Source of the DNA: Paenarthrobacter nicotinovorans
GTDB taxonomy: Bacteria; Actinomycetota; Actinomycetes; Actinomycetales; Micrococcaceae
Direction: 5' to 3'
DNA: 64,000 nt
Assembly: GCF_021919345.1 (NCBI RefSeq)
Contig: NZ_CP089293.1
Span: 1,860,001 to 1,924,000 of the forward strand
Shown here: positions 62,746 to 64,000 of the stretch, piece after piece
Layout: every line of letters starts with the position of its first letter
Position numbering within the stretch: position 1 is the first letter of the stretch
The notes under the pieces: model-generated
The model's input: the letters and a program-made list of their open reading frames with translations, nothing else
Told to the model about the DNA's origin: nothing
Databases searched by the model: none
Translations under genes and position numbers: made by a program

Positions 62746-63516
62746 TCAACTGATCCGAAGGAGCATCTTCTCGGCTTCGGCCTTCAGGGCGGCGAACAGC
62801 GGCTGCCGCAAAGTTGGTGCAGGAAGGTCCGCTTCCGGATGCCATTGGATGCCGACTATCCAGTTGTCGTCCACCGATTCGATGGCCTCAAGGAGACCGT
62901 CATCGGCCACTGCGGTGGGACGCAGTCCGTCGCCTAGAAGATCAACAGCCTGATGGTGGAACGACGCCACCGGGATTCGGGATTCGCCGTCGAATGCGAC
63001 GGCAACGCGGCTTCCCCTCTTGAGTTCCACCTCATGGACGGAGAAGTCTCTCGAGCCTTCTTCACCCTTGCTTACATGGGAGACGCTGCTGGGTCCTAAG
63101 TCGATGTGCAGGGACCCGCCGTAAGCAACATTGAGTAGTTGCATGCCGCGGCATATGCCCAACACCGGGATGCCATGGTCGATGCCGTACTGGATGGCGG
63201 CGAGGTCAAGGCTGTCTTGTGTCGCATCGACTCCGAAAAGAGACGGATCCTCGGCCGATCCGCCGAAAAGGGCCGGGTTAACGTCCCCGCCGCCCGGAAG
63301 GACGAAGCCATGGCAGGAAGCGAAGGTTTCTTCGAGTTCCAGATCGCCGGCTGGGCTGATGAGGACTGCTTCAGCCCCGGATCCCAGAATGAGCGAGACC
63401 ACTGCGTCAAAGGCCCTTTCGGCCTCCTTAAGGACCGGGTCCGAGACTCCGCAACCGAGGCCAGAGAGGCGGATTGGAATGCCAATCCTCGGGGAAATCG
63501 ATGCAGATGTGGCCAA
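62746..63516 (-). CDS. Class I glutamine amidotransferase, gamma-glutamyl-GABA hydrolase (PuuD) type
   Basis: 256-residue cytosolic hydrolase of the PuuD/peptidase C26 type, which in relatives cleaves gamma-glutamyl-GABA or gamma-glutamyl amines. Nucleophile Cys122 in LGICRGMQLLN, His226 and Glu228 in GIQWHPEAD, and the family-specific VASFHHQAV at about 183-191. TTG start with AGGAG seven bases upstream. Together with the succinate-semialdehyde-type dehydrogenases in the window it would fit polyamine/GABA catabolism, but no gamma-glutamylpolyamine synthetase is seen here. It is divergent from an ABC lipoprotein gene. Confidence 0.88.
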   Translation of the reverse strand: MATSASISPRIGIPIRLSGLGCGVSDPVLKEAERAFDAVVSLILGSGAEAVLISPAGDLELEETFASCHGFVLPGGGDVNPALFGGSAEDPSLFGVDATQDSLDLAAIQYGIDHGIPVLGICRGMQLLNVAYGGSLHIDLGPSSVSHVSKGEEGSRDFSVHEVELKRGSRVAVAFDGESRIPVASFHHQAVDLLGDGLRPTAVADDGLLEAIESVDDNWIVGIQWHPEADLPAPTLRQPLFAALKAEAEKMLLRIS

Positions 63517-63669
63517 AATAAGCTCCTGAGTGTGGTGTCGACCAGCAAGTACTGGTTGCGAAATATTGAGGTATTAGGTACGAGCCAAATACCTTAACAG
63601 GATGGCGGCATCTGCTGAGGGCTGTCAACTGGAAGCAAGGACGCTGATGTGGCCCTATCTACTGAACTC

Positions 63670-63698
63670 TTGACACCTGAAAGTGTGTCATGTTTCAT
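63670..63698 (+). promoter_or_regulatory. Promoter with overlapping inverted repeat
   Basis: A consensus -35 TTGACA (63670-63675), 17-nt spacer and -10-like TTTCAT (63693-63698), about 120 bp before the last gene. TGACAC (63671-63676) and GTGTCA (63685-63690) form perfect 6-bp inverted arms that overlap the -35 and spacer, a typical repressor-site position. The rest of the 302-bp gap between the divergent genes shows nothing else. Confidence 0.5.
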
Positions 63699-63818
63699 AG
63701 TTGGAAGGTTAATGGACCGCACCTCAGACCTTTACGGCGAGGATGGGTTGTCCATTCACCGCGGTCTCAGTCGCAACTGAAGGCCGCCGCCCTTTCTCAC
63801 TACTCCCTGGAGCACTAG

Positions 63819-64000
63819 ATGAAGAAGCAATCCTTAGCCGCCGTCGCTTTGACAGTCGGCGTCCTCGCCCTCACCGCATGCGGTGGCTCTGCAAACTCGA
63901 GCTCGCCCAGCAACGCCTCCGGCTTCGGGGACTGTAAAGTCACTGGGCAGCCGGACAGCATCAAGCTCAAAACCCAAAAACCAGATGTCCTGACGGTCGC
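63819..64000 (+). CDS. ABC substrate-binding lipoprotein, 3' truncated by the window
   Basis: First 60 or so codons of a lipoprotein gene: MKKQSLAAVALTVGVLALTAC is a signal peptide ending in the lipobox LTAC (Cys21), followed by a Ser/Asn-rich linker and the first strand of a binding domain (DVLTVA). TGGAG precedes the ATG. This start is characteristic of amino-acid-type solute-binding proteins. The remaining transporter genes should lie beyond the window; the divergent PuuD-type gene suggests an amine or amino acid ligand. Confidence 0.8.
   Translation, partial: MKKQSLAAVALTVGVLALTACGGSANSSSPSNASGFGDCKVTGQPDSIKLKTQKPDVLTV

Noticed and set aside
63743..63937. 64-codon plus-strand frame near the window end
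   Set aside because: It is out of frame with the clear lipoprotein start at 63819, whose signal peptide and lipobox are unmistakable.
1..64000. CRISPR arrays, IS elements, prophage genes or rRNA
   Set aside because: No regularly spaced repeats, transposase motifs, phage structural genes or rRNA sequence were seen.

Overview
The window is high-GC actinobacterial chromosome, most probably Arthrobacter/Paenarthrobacter (Micrococcaceae). The evidence is the rib-his-trp-lgt-gltBD-pyk gene order, a TIGR03085 protein, an HGxxPAAW-motif protein inside the trp operon, an ANTAR regulator of the PdtaR type, frequent GTG starts, and NylA-like amidase and catabolic genes.

1-23.5 kb is conserved core. 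It holds a riboflavin operon (5'-cut PnuC/RibM-type transporter, ribD, ribE, separate ribB and ribA, ribH), then hisE, hisG and hisF. A TIGR03085-family gene lies on the minus strand. hisI, trpE, two small membrane proteins, trpC, a 26-codon ORF, trpB, trpA and lgt follow, then gltB-gltD, pyk, a convergent pdtaR gene and tRNA-Leu(CAA). Strong perfect-stem terminators separate the blocks.

23.5-64 kb is accessory catabolic DNA that begins just after tRNA-Leu, with about 1 kb of gene-poor sequence. Module A (27-35.4 kb) has a minus-strand operon of aminotransferase, two-subunit ThDP decarboxylase and succinate-semialdehyde-type dehydrogenase, a divergent GntR regulator, and a polar-amino-acid ABC importer. 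Identical AATGTTAACATT palindromes lie before the regulator and before the importer, so the module looks like one regulon that imports an amino acid and converts it via 2-oxo acid and aldehyde to an acid. Module B (35.4-39.9 kb) has an ArsR-type regulator with an NAD(P)-binding protein, a GntR/FCD regulator, an NTF2-like protein, an aldehyde dehydrogenase and a GFA-family protein; two copies of a 28-nt operator-like repeat lie between the last two. Module C (40-50 kb) has an EgtA-type glutamate-cysteine ligase, a GAF-LuxR regulator, an Rbs-type ABC importer, an amidase with the full Lys-Ser-Ser triad, a TetR regulator and an APC permease. Module D (50-62.4 kb) has an eight-gene minus-strand operon (alcohol dehydrogenase, SDR, 3-hydroxyisobutyrate-dehydrogenase-like enzyme, CMD protein, lactonase-type metallo-hydrolase, ABM protein, small protein, quinone reductase). 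It is divergent from a GntR/FCD regulator closely similar to that of module B, and is followed by an MHS permease, an SCP2-like protein, an alpha/beta hydrolase, a second succinate-semialdehyde-type dehydrogenase and a second MHS permease. Its enzyme set suggests lactone or ester assimilation through hydroxy acid and semialdehyde. The window ends with a PuuD-type amidotransferase and the start of an ABC lipoprotein gene.

Start codons were chosen by reading frame, Shine-Dalgarno match and family N terminus. Functions come from motifs read by eye; substrates in modules A-D are inference.
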